Shown here: piece after piece, positions 1-9,544 of the stretch
Layout of the letters: the number at the start of each line of letters is the position of its first letter
How positions within the stretch are numbered: position 1 is the first letter of the stretch
Origin: Beroe ovata
Taxonomy: Eukaryota; Ctenophora; Nuda; Beroida; Beroidae
Direction of reading: 5' to 3'
DNA length: 14,527 bases
Assembly (NCBI GenBank): GCA_946803715.1
Contig: CAMPET010000126.1
Location: forward strand, 66,069-80,595
The notes under the pieces: generated by a model
The model's input: only the letters and a program-made list of their open reading frames with translations
Databases searched by the model: none
Told to the model about the DNA's origin: nothing
Program-made: the position numbers and the translations under genes

Positions 1-17
1 GTGTGTGTGTGTGTGTG
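1..17. repeat. (GT)n microsatellite at the left edge
   Basis: A perfect GT dinucleotide run starts at the first base of the window and probably continues beyond it. It is simple sequence with no coding potential. A similar but longer tract occurs at 2121-2158. Confidence 0.95.
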
Positions 18-247
18 AGGGTCGACGCTGTATGGAATGTGTACGAATTCCTCTCTTTATCTCGCGATATGTAGCGCAGCAGCAGCCGATATACTGGCTA
101 TGATAACAGGTGGCTCACCAGATACCATTCCATAGTTCACTATTCGTCCAGTATTGCACGTACTGTAAGCGGCTTACTGTATGCTGCAATACTGTGTTCA
201 CTGTGTGCTGTTTACTGTTCATTTATGCGCTGTATGCCGCGGACTGT

Positions 248-409
248 CCAGAGTGCATATCGAAAATACTGACCAGAGTGCATATCTATAATACTGACCA
301 GAGTGCATATCTATAATACTGTCCAGAGTGCATATCTATAATACTGTCCAGAGTGCATATCTATAATACTGTCCAGAGTGCATATCTATAATACTGGCCA
401 GAGTGCATA
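248..409. repeat. 25-bp minisatellite, about 6.5 copies
   Basis: The unit starts CCAGAGTGCATATC and ends TATAATACTGT. Copies begin at 248, 273, 298, 323, 348, 373 and a partial one at 398. The first copy is the most diverged and the inner copies are nearly identical, differing mainly at the base before CCAG (A, T or G), which suggests recent unequal exchange or slippage. The flanks from about 150 to 550 are rich in scattered ACTGT/TACTGT words, so the array may have grown from a wider degenerate tract. The open frames here come from the repeat and are not genes. Confidence 0.95.
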
Positions 410-2120
410 GCGCAGTAGCGCACTCAGCTTTGTACACAGAGTTGTGAAGTGCGCTGTACATACTGTATATCCTATATCTACTATACTGTATACCGAATGC
501 TGTTAACCCTGTACTCTGTGAACTGTATACTGTTAGCTCTGTGTATACAGGGACCACTGTGTGCTCGTATCATCATCGTATGACGTATATATGATGTGCT
601 CTCACCCCTGTAATCCAATACACCACCCAACTTCCGCCGCTGTAACAATAACTCACCCGGTATCCTTCATTTTCTGTGTAATTTTCGTGGTCTCCATAAT
701 AGAAATTGCCGTACAAACTTCTCTTCAATCTATTCATATGTTTTGAATTCACAATTAACATGCGGCATGCCTCAGGCCTCTCCAGACTTTTTCTATCGTT
801 TATTTTTATAAATTTCCTCCATCCACTTTTCTAAACCATTATTTCAGCTGATAATGAGCTTAATTGTTTAGAAGATTATAGAGCTAGTCGAGTTCTCTGA
901 TGATAATAATATGATGGATCCAAGCAGTGAATAGTTGTCATTAGCTGACACTCCACTTACACACATATTCCAGTTGACCGACACTCAGTGCGATCGTCTA
1001 AATAACCCTCTCCTCCTCTACCTTTATTGCAATCTCCGGAGGTCTGTGTAAATATTCGCAAATCACTGGATTATAATATAGTGAAGTTATTCGTCCACCT
1101 TGTTTTTGTTACTGCTGCGAGCTACCATAATACACACTGTATCAAACGTGTAATGTTGTAAACTTTGGTTAGTTACACCTCTGTGTGTGTGTGAGTTGTC
1201 CGGTATTGTCAATTTCGGAAATCCGACCATTCCAAAATAGAGCTGGGTTTACTAGCTCAGTTTTCCTAGGTGGCGAGCGTAGAATGAGTCCTTTTTTTCT
1301 GATAGTTTTTGATTTGTGTTTTTTCTTCGAAAATAAGCAATTTTCTTGCAAATTGTTTAAATTGTCGACTGAAGAAGCTACTTACTGCGATCGTAAATAT
1401 AATCGCAAGTGTCTCATATAATGAGTGATGATCACGCACTATTCACACAGGTCACGCGCACTATTCACACTGCTTCATTATACCATAAGATCGTGCACAC
1501 AAATTAGCAGTGACCGCCCTGAACTTATTGTAAACCAAAACACACTCAGTCTATGTGTGATGTGCGTATATCAGAGTGTTGTCGGGAATTGTTGTTATAG
1601 AATGTTGCTTAGAATTCGCTATCTCGCCAGTAATTGTTGCTCTCATGATCACACCTAAATATAAGGGGTCTGCCTCAATTTTCGCCCGACCTGCATAAGA
1701 CCGGCGCCTGGCCAAAGTGGCAAACGGACTTATGCCCGAATTTATTGATCAAGTTAATTGGTACATGAATCAAAGTTATTGACCGTGGTAAATGTCAAAG
1801 CTTATTTTTCTGGCAACTTATGTAACCAACAATTTATGTTCCTATGTAATATTCAAAAGTTCAAAGGATATTGCTAAGTTTTAAAAAAACTATTCCTTGA
1901 TTTCGGTTGACATTTATTGGAAAATTCGTAATTATGTTACAAGTCAGATTTAATTATTATATTATTCAGATATTACAATTACTATCTTTCCCTGGCCTAT
2001 GCCTCATCGAGGAGTTATAATTGTTAACAACATAATATTTCGGTACCCATTTACAATAAAGTTGTTCATTCTGTTTAACTTTTGTTAACATATGCTATAA
2101 TATGCTGGCACTCGGTTTTC
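410..2120. other. Intergenic stretch without a supportable gene
   Basis: The sequence is AT-rich with frequent stops in all frames. The longest open frames are under 80 codons, show no recognisable domain and have no convincing splice partners. It contains a short imperfect hairpin at 1693-1735 and otherwise low-complexity or decayed repeat sequence. Nothing here supports an exon, RNA gene or promoter. Confidence 0.6.
1693..1735. repeat. Imperfect inverted repeat (GCATAAG...CTTATGC)
   Basis: GCATAAGACCG at 1693-1703 pairs with CGGACTTATGC at 1725-1735 with one mismatch, around a 21-base loop. The surrounding words TTCGCCCG and CCCGAA extend the symmetry weakly. It could be the remnant of a small foldback repeat. 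A similar CTTATGCC word occurs twice near 12030-12060, but no longer match is visible. Confidence 0.5.
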
Positions 2121-2122
2121 TG

Positions 2123-2157
<35 letters not shown>

Positions 2158-2158
2158 G
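2121..2158. repeat. (TG)n microsatellite
   Basis: A TG dinucleotide run with one interruption (TTTG) continues into a short G-rich tail (GGGTGGGCG). The polyvaline/cysteine open frame across it is an artefact of the repeat. Confidence 0.95.
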
Positions 2159-2679
2159 GGTGGGCGTGTTGAGAATAATATTGTACATCCCAAAGCTGTT
2201 GTTATTTATTGTTGTTGCTAGATTATTTGTTCTCGATAATTTAAGTTCCCGCCCTCCCCATATTGTTTTATCAGAATTTTCCCCATATTTCTCCTCCTAT
2301 TTTTAGTCAAATAGTGTCGTTTAGTCAAATAGTGTAATTTCATTAGTAAAACATGTCAAATTGATCTACGAATGACTATGGCAGGGGTTTATGATATATA
2401 ATGATCAAGATATATTATAACCTTGTGTTATACTGTATCATATGAATTATGACTCTACGTAAACACGTTGAATTATACTACAGCAGAATCCCTATAACTT
2501 GAAATAAATGGACATATATTATCTATATACTACCCATGATACCTATTATATTAGTGACTATAGCAATGAACACTGTTCATATACTTCTTCATTTCTTCCT
2601 CTGTTCTCTGTGTTACTTCACGTTCAGTTCATACCTGCATACCATCATATTGTATTCCATTCACAAGTGCACTTATTTC

Positions 2680-2786
2680 GTTAATTTCCTCTTATTATCC
2701 TCAATCCTCATATCTCTATCCTTATCATTTTCTGTTAATTTCCACTCATTATCCTCAATCCTCATATCTCTATCCTTATCATTTTC
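2680..2786. repeat. 54-bp direct tandem duplication
   Basis: Two copies (2680-2733 and 2734-2787) begin GTTAATTTCC and end CCTTATCATTTTC and differ at only a few positions. The T/C-rich unit keeps an open frame through both copies because 54 is divisible by three. This explains the 140-codon open frame here, which has no other support as a gene. Confidence 0.9.
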
Positions 2787-3102
2787 AAGTGTTCACACAC
2801 ACATGATGTTTATTTATACACACTACACAGGTATTATTAAACTAAGAAGCCCACAAGCTATGTATGAAATACAGCTTGTTCTTGTGCTGCATGTGCAACA
2901 CTCAGTATATAATAGAAGTAGGACATTGAAAACATGTGTCGTCACAAAGCAATTATAAGACAGTACCGCAGATGGTACGGACTATAATAATGTTCGTATA
3001 TTATATGCAACTATATATTTTCGCTGTCATTCAGATTAAGTTCTTCGACAGTGTTGCTGTCGTTCATGAGCTATTTTTTAGTACGTGCAGCTGTTCACGA
3101 CT

Positions 3103-3208
3103 CACCAAGATGTACCTTGGTGTCATCAACTATTTGACTTCAATTTGTCGTGCGACTCTTGAACTACCTAAGTTGTACAGACGACATTGGACACCAAATG
3201 TTGGTGTC
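3103..3208. repeat. Pair of related short hairpins
   Basis: CACCAAG (3103-3109) pairs with CTTGGTG (3116-3122) across six bases. About 70 bases on, GACACCAA (3190-3197) pairs with TTGGTGTC (3201-3208) across three bases. Both stems share the CACCAA/TTGGTG core, so they may be copies of one inverted motif or pieces of a decayed transposon. A 113-codon open frame crosses this region, but I see no domain or splice structure in it. Confidence 0.5.
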
Positions 3209-3681
3209 AAGATTTTTCCTAGGATAAAGAGAAGCTGGTGTACACGGGTATATGTGCACCTGATGTTTACGCCGTAGACTGAAATTATTAGACAGTGTAA
3301 CAGCAGCCTTGGTCGACATATTCATATAGCTCCCATAGCTACAGAGAATAATATGCTATGTTGAAGTTGAAGTTGAATATGGAATTCCATAGGTTAGGTT
3401 TGTCTTATTGTTGTTATATAGGCCGTTCTCGTCAACATATGGTAAAATATGTAACACTAGGTACTGACTACATAATATATTGCAGTGTCTGCTGCTGATT
3501 ATCAGAAAATGTTCACTGCTAGAGTATTATTGCGACAAAGTATGTAGGCAGATACTTTAGGTTACCCACTTTAGGGTTTAGGTCGGATATGTTCTAATTG
3601 ATGTGCACTTTGACGAGAAAATTGCATCATAATTTCCATTTGAACTGGACTCGGGAAGGCATAAGGAATTCCTGAATGGTT

Positions 3682-3716
3682 AGGTGACCTAAAAGGTGAC
3701 CTAACTTTGGTCACCT
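3682..3716. promoter_or_regulatory. Cluster of three AGGTGACC words
   Basis: AGGTGACC occurs forward at 3682-3689 and 3694-3701 and reversed at 3709-3716. The AGGTGA hexamer is one form of the nuclear-receptor half-site (RGKTSA family), here as a direct repeat spaced by six bases followed by an inverted copy. Binding is inference only. The cluster lies about 1 kb upstream of the gene A start codon, and could equally be a short-sequence duplication. Confidence 0.3.
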
Positions 3717-3973
3717 TTCTAGCTCTCCTGAGTCCTTACTTCCATTTAGGAATTACTTGATGATGTACCTATGCTATACAGGGTATACACAGTTCCCCTA
3801 GTACCAGGATCAATCGGTATCCTAATCTTATATGAACATTGATTGTGCAACTCTGATCGTATCTCTCTGTTCAGATAATTTGATAATCGGTGTTCGTGTT
3901 ATCAATATCATTATCAGTAATGTAGGCACTTGTGTGCTGGATTGTAGTTGTATAGCAGTTGTGTGTCAATGTA

Positions 3974-3992
3974 AAATGTACATTGTACATTT
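3974..3992. repeat. Short perfect hairpin in AT-rich sequence
   Basis: AAATGTACA and TGTACATTT flank a single central T, giving a perfect nine-base inverted repeat. Further CATTGTA words continue to about 4030. It is probably low-complexity sequence and no function is evident. Confidence 0.6.
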
Positions 3993-4163
3993 GCATTGTA
4001 CAATGGATGTGTGATTATACATTGTATAGCTTAAATGTATAATTATAGTGTGTACTGTGTATATTATTGCACCCAACTCAACTACTCTCTACTTTCCTCG
4101 CTGTAGCCCAGCTGTGCACTATCATGACCCCTAACATGAAGTGTAGCTCTGTTGTCTCTGACT

Positions 4164-4184
4164 GAATAAAAGTTGATTTTATTC
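4164..4184. promoter_or_regulatory. Hairpin with AATAAA on both strands
   Basis: GAATAAAA (4164-4171) and TTTTATTC (4177-4184) form an eight-base perfect stem around GTTGA. Each strand reads AATAAA, so the site could act as a polyadenylation signal in either direction. I see no gene ending here on either strand, so this is only a possibility. Confidence 0.3.
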
Positions 4185-4222
4185 GTTTCACTGCAGGAGA
4201 CAGTACATGAGTGTGTGTACGA

Positions 4223-4320
4223 AATGTAATGATGTAATAATTCTTAATGTTATGATGTAATAACTAATAATTCAGAATTCTTAATGTAATGATGTAATAA
4301 TTCTTGATGTAATGAGGCAA
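4223..4320. repeat. Degenerate tandem repeat of about 23 bp
   Basis: The unit AATGTAATGATGTAATAA plus TTCTT begins at 4223, 4246 (expanded to 37 bases by an insertion), 4283 and 4306 (partial). It is an AT-rich minisatellite about 400 bases upstream of the gene A coding start, with no coding or regulatory signature visible. Confidence 0.85.
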
Positions 4321-4738
4321 TTATTTGTTCCATTACACATCTGCAGATCACATCACAGGACGTAGGAATCTGTGATTCACCTCGCACATGCGATCCTATT
4401 TGTGAATTAGGAATATTAGATCATGATCAGGATACTGCCTAGCACTTCAACTTCTCCTATATATCACTGTGATGAGTGTATTCACACTTCATTATACTAC
4501 TGCCGGATTATTATACCTTATTATTCCGCTTTTCATTGCTCATTTCCCACTCGTTTTAGTTCTTGCTTTCCCCACTCGTTTTCCTTATTGCTATGCTTTT
4601 TCAGACTTTTACTCGGTGAATCTGACGGTATTGCAGCTGAATCTGCTATATCATGTTCTAAAACTCTATTATTAAGTTGTCACTCATCACAGTTGATTGA
4701 TCTAACACTGTTCACATATCCTAGCTGTAAAGTTGTGC

Positions 4739-7671
4739 ATGCTTTCCGACGGCGAGGAGACAGAGCAAGTTATCAAAGTATCGAACCTGGTCGCCAAGTT
4801 CGAGAATGAAATCAAGAAGCAAACACCAAATCAGAGGCTCATACGGTCTGTCAGACAGGTACCGTATACATAGATTCTGATTAATATGGTGGAACAATGG
4901 AACATGGGTACAGCTTCTCAAGCAGGTGGACCCCTCTCATGGACATGGATAATCACTAAAATAACCCTCCCCCCTACCCCACTACCAGGCACTTAGGGAC
5001 AGTAGGAAGAATCACCCTCTACAGAGACAGGATAGTGCTGAAAACCAGGATTTCATCATATCTACCCGGGCCAACTGCAAAGCAGTGAGTACCATTAGTA
5101 GTTCACTCGATTGGTACTGCAGGTTGTATAGTAGCTCAGGCCTCTCCTCTAGTACTTCCCCTAGCTTGCTGACTGAATGAGTGAGGTACCTGGAGTGTTC
5201 ATAATTCTGAAATTGTCATGTTGTATAACCTAGCTGGAATCCAAATATATTGGTTTTGGGATTAAGGTCAGGGATTGTTTTCCATGAGTGTTTTTGTGAT
5301 GGTTAACAGAGAGAATGTTCCATCCCTTCCAATACCTACTACATGTTTGAGATTCCTTTTGCAGTTCAGGGCTGCGACCAGCACATTTGATACTCGAGTT
5401 TTACCACATTTCATGCTGACTTGATGATACCACACTGGTTTTTGGCGACCCCAGGGTTTGCACAGGGAAAAACACGGATCTAGGGTAGCATGAATATTGC
5501 ATAATCATGTAATAGTTATGTTTTCCCTGCCAATAACCTGGAAATATTATAGTCTGTATAAATATGAGAGGAAGAGTGAGGTCGGAGAGAAGAATGAAGG
5601 TAATTGTCTGAAAACATACAAGAATTCATCCTTTGCCCAACTCCTCGAGGGATTGCCAGGCTTCAATCTAGACTAGGTCTCCTGTAATAATAATGGAGAG
5701 AGAGAGGGAGAGAAAGTGTGCATCTTTTATTCTTTCCATAGAATTATGGACATAGCTAGGTCAAACTTGGATATATAGCATACAAATAACCTTCTCAAAT
5801 TTCTAAATTTGATTTTCGTCATTTCTCCTGATTATTTAGAATTACAGTCCTCGCATAACTATATATAAACCAGGGATTTGCTTTGTCTGAGAACTGGGTA
5901 GAATATATGGTCAAGAGCAAGGTACCGATTGATAGCTCCTTGGCTCGGAATAGCTTACGTCATCAATCACGGAAGAGAATTTATTGCAGTAGAAGGATGG
6001 CTCCAGTGTGATCATGGGGCTAGCTGAATCTGCCCAACAAAATATAATATTCAGTATAATAATGCTGATAATATTCGCATATATTCAGCAATCCTGCATG
6101 GCATTGTCCAACACAATCAACTCGGAGAACGGACACCACATTCCATGTATAATGCAGTAGCGGCGGTGATATCAAGACGAATTATAGTAGTAGTATGACA
6201 AATATTGCGGGCTTTACTGTCTGGAGTATATTCCCGGCAACTGTTTCCGAGAATTGTACCTCATTCCTTATTATGACTGATTAGAAAACCCGCACTATTA
6301 CCAACATCTAGCTGTTTTATCATTGATGCAACCCGCACACCTATGAACCGTATGGTAATTACCCGCACAACACTGTGAACCGTATGGTAATTACCCGCAC
6401 ACCTATGAACCACAACACTAATAACCCGCACTCTCCTCCCGCAGGACATCTACAAAGATTTATCAGTGTGTACTGATCACCCACGGGTAATAACCCGCGT
6501 CCAGCAACACAACCGCTTCACCCAAATCAAGGAGAAGTGCAGCGAGATCATCACTAAGAATGTACGGAAATCGAAGCCCGCTCCCGCACTCTACCCCCGG
6601 CCGAAGACCTGCACTCGGCACTACCCCGCCGGCCCGCAGATAGAGCGCAGTTCCCGGACAGTTTCACTCCCGCTCACATCACCAAACACACGACGAACCA
6701 AGGGACGGACTATAGAACTGAGGACCGTGTACAACTCCGCGGAGGAATTTGAGATACTGAACCTGGAGGAAAGTTACGAGGAGCATCAGACACTCTCATT
6801 TGATCCGGGAATAGATAAGCGTGATGTTAGGTATCGGTCAGTCGATTCTCTCGATAGTGGAGTCGGTTTCGAGACTCCGCGTCTATCTATCGTGGAGCGA
6901 CAGCATACACCTTCACAGAATAATGAAAGTAGAGTTTTCACGAAAGTGGTTTCAGAAATTAGTGTCGGCTCAGAGAATCATGATGATGGGGAGAAAGGGG
7001 CAATTGACATTGTTTGTGCTCTGACTCTCCCCGTTTCTGATAGTGATGGAAATCAAGTTGAGAAGGAACACAGTGAAGAAAGTGTACCGACTGAACCTGA
7101 ATCACCACAACAATCCAAGGAGGAAGATACGGGAACAGCGGGAGTTGAGCCGCGCGATTCTAGCCACGTGCAATGCATAGATGAAGATGACGGGTGTAGC
7201 ACTGATGAAGACATTGAACTGAGCACACCTGTCAGATTGGTAGAACCACGGTCATTTTCAAACAAGGAAAAACACGAGTATGCGCAGCAACTCCGACAGA
7301 AGCTGTCGTGGAAACTGGCGGCTGAGCGGGCGATCCGTAAAACTCTGGAAACGGTTGAAGAAAGCAAGGCCCCCTGCGAGCAGGCCTCATCATCAGTTAC
7401 ACCGAAATCTGATCTAACTGGGGTAGAGCAGGATGATCCAGAACTCTCTGATTTCGTGTCAAGGACATTCAGTTCAGCGCTTTCAATTCGGGGGAGAATA
7501 TGTTCAAAACCGGAGAATGCTTTGGTTGCCGCTTTCGTTCCAACTTTGCTCCATATTCCGGACATAATATCGCGGGGTGATTGTCCGCTGTCTCCGACAG
7601 CTAGTTCAGCTGATACGTTAGATTGGAGCGACGGGGAAGCATGGGAATTATCAGATAATGACACTTCGTGA
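4739..7671 (+). CDS. Gene A: unrecognised 480-residue acidic, Ser-rich protein, three coding exons
   Basis: I do not recognise this gene. Exons 4739-4858, 4989-5084 and 6445-7671 join at two phase-0 GT-AG introns to give 480 residues ending in TGA. The start is the ATG after an in-frame TAA at 4703; however, CTAAC and a pyrimidine-AG just before 4725 resemble a splice acceptor, so an upstream exon could exist. Residues 8-28 look like a charged amphipathic helix (core SNLVAKFENEI). Residues 73-160 are basic and proline-containing. Residues 160-340 are acidic and Ser/Thr-rich (RSVDSLDSGVGFETP near 202). Residues 345-380 form a second likely helix rich in K, R, Q and E. The tail is acidic (DWSDGEAWELSDNDT). 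There is no signal peptide, membrane segment or catalytic motif. I infer a disordered cytoplasmic or nuclear scaffold or regulator. The large last exon and two AATAAA signals downstream support a real gene. Confidence 0.82.
4859..4988 (+). other. Gene A intron 1 (130 bp, phase 0)
   Basis: It starts GTACCG directly after the glutamine codon CAG and ends in a C-rich tract and CTACCAG. Joining codons on either side keeps the frame (SVRQ then ALRD). The acceptor pyrimidine tract is unusually C-rich (CCCTCCCCCCTACCCC at about 4965-4980). Confidence 0.85.
5695..5716. repeat. GA-rich microsatellite in gene A intron 2
   Basis: An imperfect GA run (GGAGAGAGAGAGGGAGAG then AAAG). Simple sequence with no sign of function. 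Confidence 0.85.
6331..6444 (+). repeat. 31-bp tandem repeat abutting the exon 3 acceptor
   Basis: Units start ACCCGCAC at 6331, 6361 and 6393, with a truncated one at 6424 that carries the acceptor CCCGCAG. Units 1 and 2 share GAACCGTATGGTAATT. A further AACCCGCACTATTA lies at about 6287. Exon 3 itself contains GGGTAATAACCCGCGTCC at 6485-6502, which resembles the repeat junction. The last units therefore supply the pyrimidine tract and AG of the splice site. The array is presumably a slippage product. Confidence 0.85.
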
Positions 7672-7886
7672 CAAATACCGCCAATAGAATTTCAGAAATG
7701 TGGTTCAATATCAATCGCCCTATATTCGCCTATTATATCACACAGTTCAATTCTCTGTTATAATTTCGTAATATAGTAAGAAGATTCCGCTTCTCTGATT
7801 CGGAAATGTGTTTTGAGAATGATAGGTACCACAATATGACATGTGTTTGACAGCATACGTTGATATTCAGGGAATGACGTTAAGTT

Positions 7887-7892
7887 AATAAA
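7887..7892 (+). promoter_or_regulatory. Polyadenylation signal AATAAA, gene A
   Basis: A canonical AATAAA lies 216 bases after the gene A stop, followed within 20 bases by a T-rich stretch (GATTTTTATTG). This is the most likely transcript end. Confidence 0.65.
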
Positions 7893-8020
7893 CATTCTTC
7901 GATTTTTATTGATTCTGTATATTTTATAGCATTTTTATATTCCATCATCATAGATTTCGCCATACTTAACTGTACGTAATGAATCAAATCTACATCTCAT
8001 TATTGTAACGTGTTGTTTTG

Positions 8021-8026
8021 AATAAA
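8021..8026 (+). promoter_or_regulatory. Possible second polyadenylation signal, gene A
   Basis: A second AATAAA lies 350 bases past the stop codon and would give a longer 3' UTR. Nothing in the sequence decides between the two signals. Confidence 0.4.
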
Positions 8027-8209
8027 CATTTTAATTGCACCAGCAATAATGCGTTCTCTCCTTGATAAAGTTAATCATCATCTCTTGCGCGCGTAACGAA
8101 CTAGCGCCTAGCTTCGAGCGCCTAGCTTCGAGCCGCGCACAAGCGATGCTCATACGTCGGCAAAATGTCATTAGGATTTGCGCCTTCCATTTAAGAGCCT
8201 CCGAATAGC

Positions 8210-8368
8210 CAAAGAACCTTGTCACGTAGCGACGCGTCAGGGCACTAGGGCACTACGTAGGGCACTACGTTAGGGCACTCAGGGCACTCAGGGCACTACG
8301 TCAGGGCACTCAGGGCACTACGTNGTAGTGCCCTGTGCCCTGAGTGCCCTAAAACGTGACAAGGTTGT
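8210..8368. mobile_element. Foldback element of AGGGCAC repeats with 11-bp flanking direct repeats
   Basis: Terminal inverted repeats AACCTTGTCACGT (8215-8227) and ACGTGACAAGGTT (8354-8366) enclose an array of AGGGCACT-type words: eight forward copies on the left arm and three reversed (AGTGCCCT type) on the right. The arms meet at the ambiguous base N at 8324. The 11-mer CTCCGAATAGC occurs just outside both ends (8199-8209 and 8369-8379), as a target-site duplication would. Its length suits Mutator-like or foldback elements better than Tc1 or Harbinger types. There is no coding capacity, so it would move only with a transposase supplied elsewhere. The unequal arms and the N suggest the hairpin tip is not fully resolved in the assembly. 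Confidence 0.7.
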
Positions 8369-9078
8369 CTCCGAATAGCACAAAAGCTGACTTCTTCTGA
8401 TTCAGGAAGGATGATGATTTGAATTTTATTTTCATTTTAATTATTACAATAATAGAGAATTTGATCCACAGTTTCGTCGTACAAGTAGGTTACTTTTTCT
8501 GAGGATGGATTTGAGGGGAGTGGTGGGGGTTAAGGGGAGTGATGAGGGTTGAGGGGATTGGGAGGAGTTGAGAGGAGTGGGAGTTCAAGTAATTTAAGGG
8601 GGTGTGATGTCCCAAGAGTATTAAATAGCATTTGATAACAAGGTACTCACAACTTAACAAGATTAGCTCGGGAATAAATTTGTCATTTTTCCATCCAAAG
8701 GACAGTAAGCTGATAACAATGGTTAACCACAATGCCACTAATCACAGGAGATTGCTTATAGTGATGTTATGACCAAATAATTATTTGCTCAAATAGCTCT
8801 ATTTGAATTGCACCAAAATTGTTCAATATTCTTAGAATTATGGATCAATGAAATGCTTGATTGCCTCAAGACTTGAGCAGTAAAAGAAACTGACATGTCC
8901 TATGAGAACTTAAACAGTAGGTTGGTGATCAGGTTTGGTAAAATACTCGATCCAATATTCGTTCCTATTTGACTGATAGCCCACACCAAGATCTTGTTAG
9001 CTTTCTTAGGAAACGTTGACAGATAACGAAATCAGCGGAGGGGGTTCCCAAATGATCATGCTTGTTTACAGAGGGGGG
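8369..9078. other. Intergenic stretch with a G-rich tract
   Basis: No gene is supported. Positions 8505-8592 are a purine-rich degenerate repeat of GAGGGGAGTGG/GGGTTGAGG words with several runs of three to five G on the + strand, capable in principle of forming a G-quadruplex. The open frame on the opposite strand is a by-product of this composition. The remainder is AT-rich and featureless. Confidence 0.55.
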
Positions 9079-9544
9079 TAAGGGACCGTTCACATATTAC
9101 GTAATCAAATTTCGACATTTTTAACCCCCCCCTCCGTAATCATCCGTAATCAAAGCACAAACCCCCCTTTTCGGACGGAAAGGTCTGAAAAAAAAGTAGC
9201 ATGATATAGACTATAGAGCCTTTTCCGGCGGATTTAAAGCTTAATGGGGGACGAGGCAAAATGACTTGGGACTTGTTTTGCTGTCTGTTTGTGTTCAGGT
9301 CTAGGGGCAACTTTGAACATTTTGATCCAGGACTCCACAGGCATGCCTGTAGGATGTTACACTCGCCCTACAGAATGCTTTGATTGTGTTTTATGCCGAC
9401 CGTTATTCACTGTATTGTAATTTGTATCCGGTGTAGCCTCTTGGCCATTTTGAGTGGAATACTGAGTTTATACGCTCAGTAGAGAGGATACAAAGCTGTA
9501 AGTGTATGCATCCTTGAAGGGAGTACAACTAGAACTAAGTGGTT

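Larger units (their letters stand above)
2159..4738. other. Intergenic stretch upstream of gene A
   Basis: About 2.6 kb with no exon I can support. It holds a 54-bp duplication (2680-2786), hairpins at 3103-3122, 3190-3208, 3974-3992 and 4164-4184, a cluster of AGGTGACC words (3682-3716) and a 23-bp degenerate repeat (4223-4320). Acceptor-like pyrimidine-AG sequences occur near 4195, 4602 and 4724, so untranslated 5' exons of gene A may lie here. I see no TATA box or other clear promoter. Confidence 0.55.
5085..6444 (+). other. Gene A intron 2 (1,360 bp, phase 0)
   Basis: It starts with a consensus GTGAGT after an alanine codon and ends TCCTCCCGCAG before an aspartate codon. Inside are a GA-rich microsatellite (5695-5716) and, at its 3' end, a roughly 31-bp tandem repeat that abuts the acceptor (6331-6444). 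No additional exon, RNA gene or nested gene is evident in it. Confidence 0.85.
7672..8209 (+). other. Gene A 3' UTR and downstream sequence
   Basis: AT-rich sequence follows the TGA. Likely transcript ends lie after the AATAAA signals at 7887 and possibly 8021. Beyond these, at 8103-8130, a 14-bp unit (AGCGCCTAGCTTCG) is duplicated exactly in tandem inside a GC-richer patch that leads into the foldback element. No further gene is supported. Confidence 0.6.

Noticed and set aside
248-409. CRISPR-like array
   Set aside because: The copies are contiguous with no unique spacers, and the surrounding sequence is animal, so it is an ordinary minisatellite.
1250-1290. tRNA-like A box (TAGCTCAG) region
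   Set aside because: No B box (GGTTCGANTCC-type) follows at the required distance and no cloverleaf can be drawn.
2536-2958. 140-codon open frame on the + strand
   Set aside because: Much of it is a T/C-rich 54-bp tandem duplication whose length keeps the frame open; the peptide is low-complexity Leu/Ser/Ile with no domain, and no splice or promoter context is evident.
2936-3277. 113-codon open frame on the + strand
   Set aside because: No recognisable domain, overlaps two hairpins, and lacks any initiation or splicing context. It could be a decayed transposon fragment, but I cannot support it.
4423-4809. 128-codon open frame overlapping the start of gene A
   Set aside because: It runs in another frame from the first gene A exon, is cysteine/serine/phenylalanine-rich low-complexity sequence, and ends shortly inside the exon. 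Gene A's frame is supported by two phase-matched introns.
6853-6870. DSGVGF in gene A as a beta-TrCP phosphodegron
   Set aside because: The degron is DSG-x-x-S type; the second serine is missing here.
7053-7664. 203-codon open frame antisense to gene A exon 3
   Set aside because: It mirrors the codons of the sense frame (serine-rich where the sense strand is serine/acid-rich) and has no independent splice or promoter signal.
9299-9383. Possible captured exon in the Harbinger-like element after TTTGTGTTCAG
   Set aside because: The acceptor-like tract is followed by only 27 open codons with no recognisable homology and no partner exon, so chance is sufficient.
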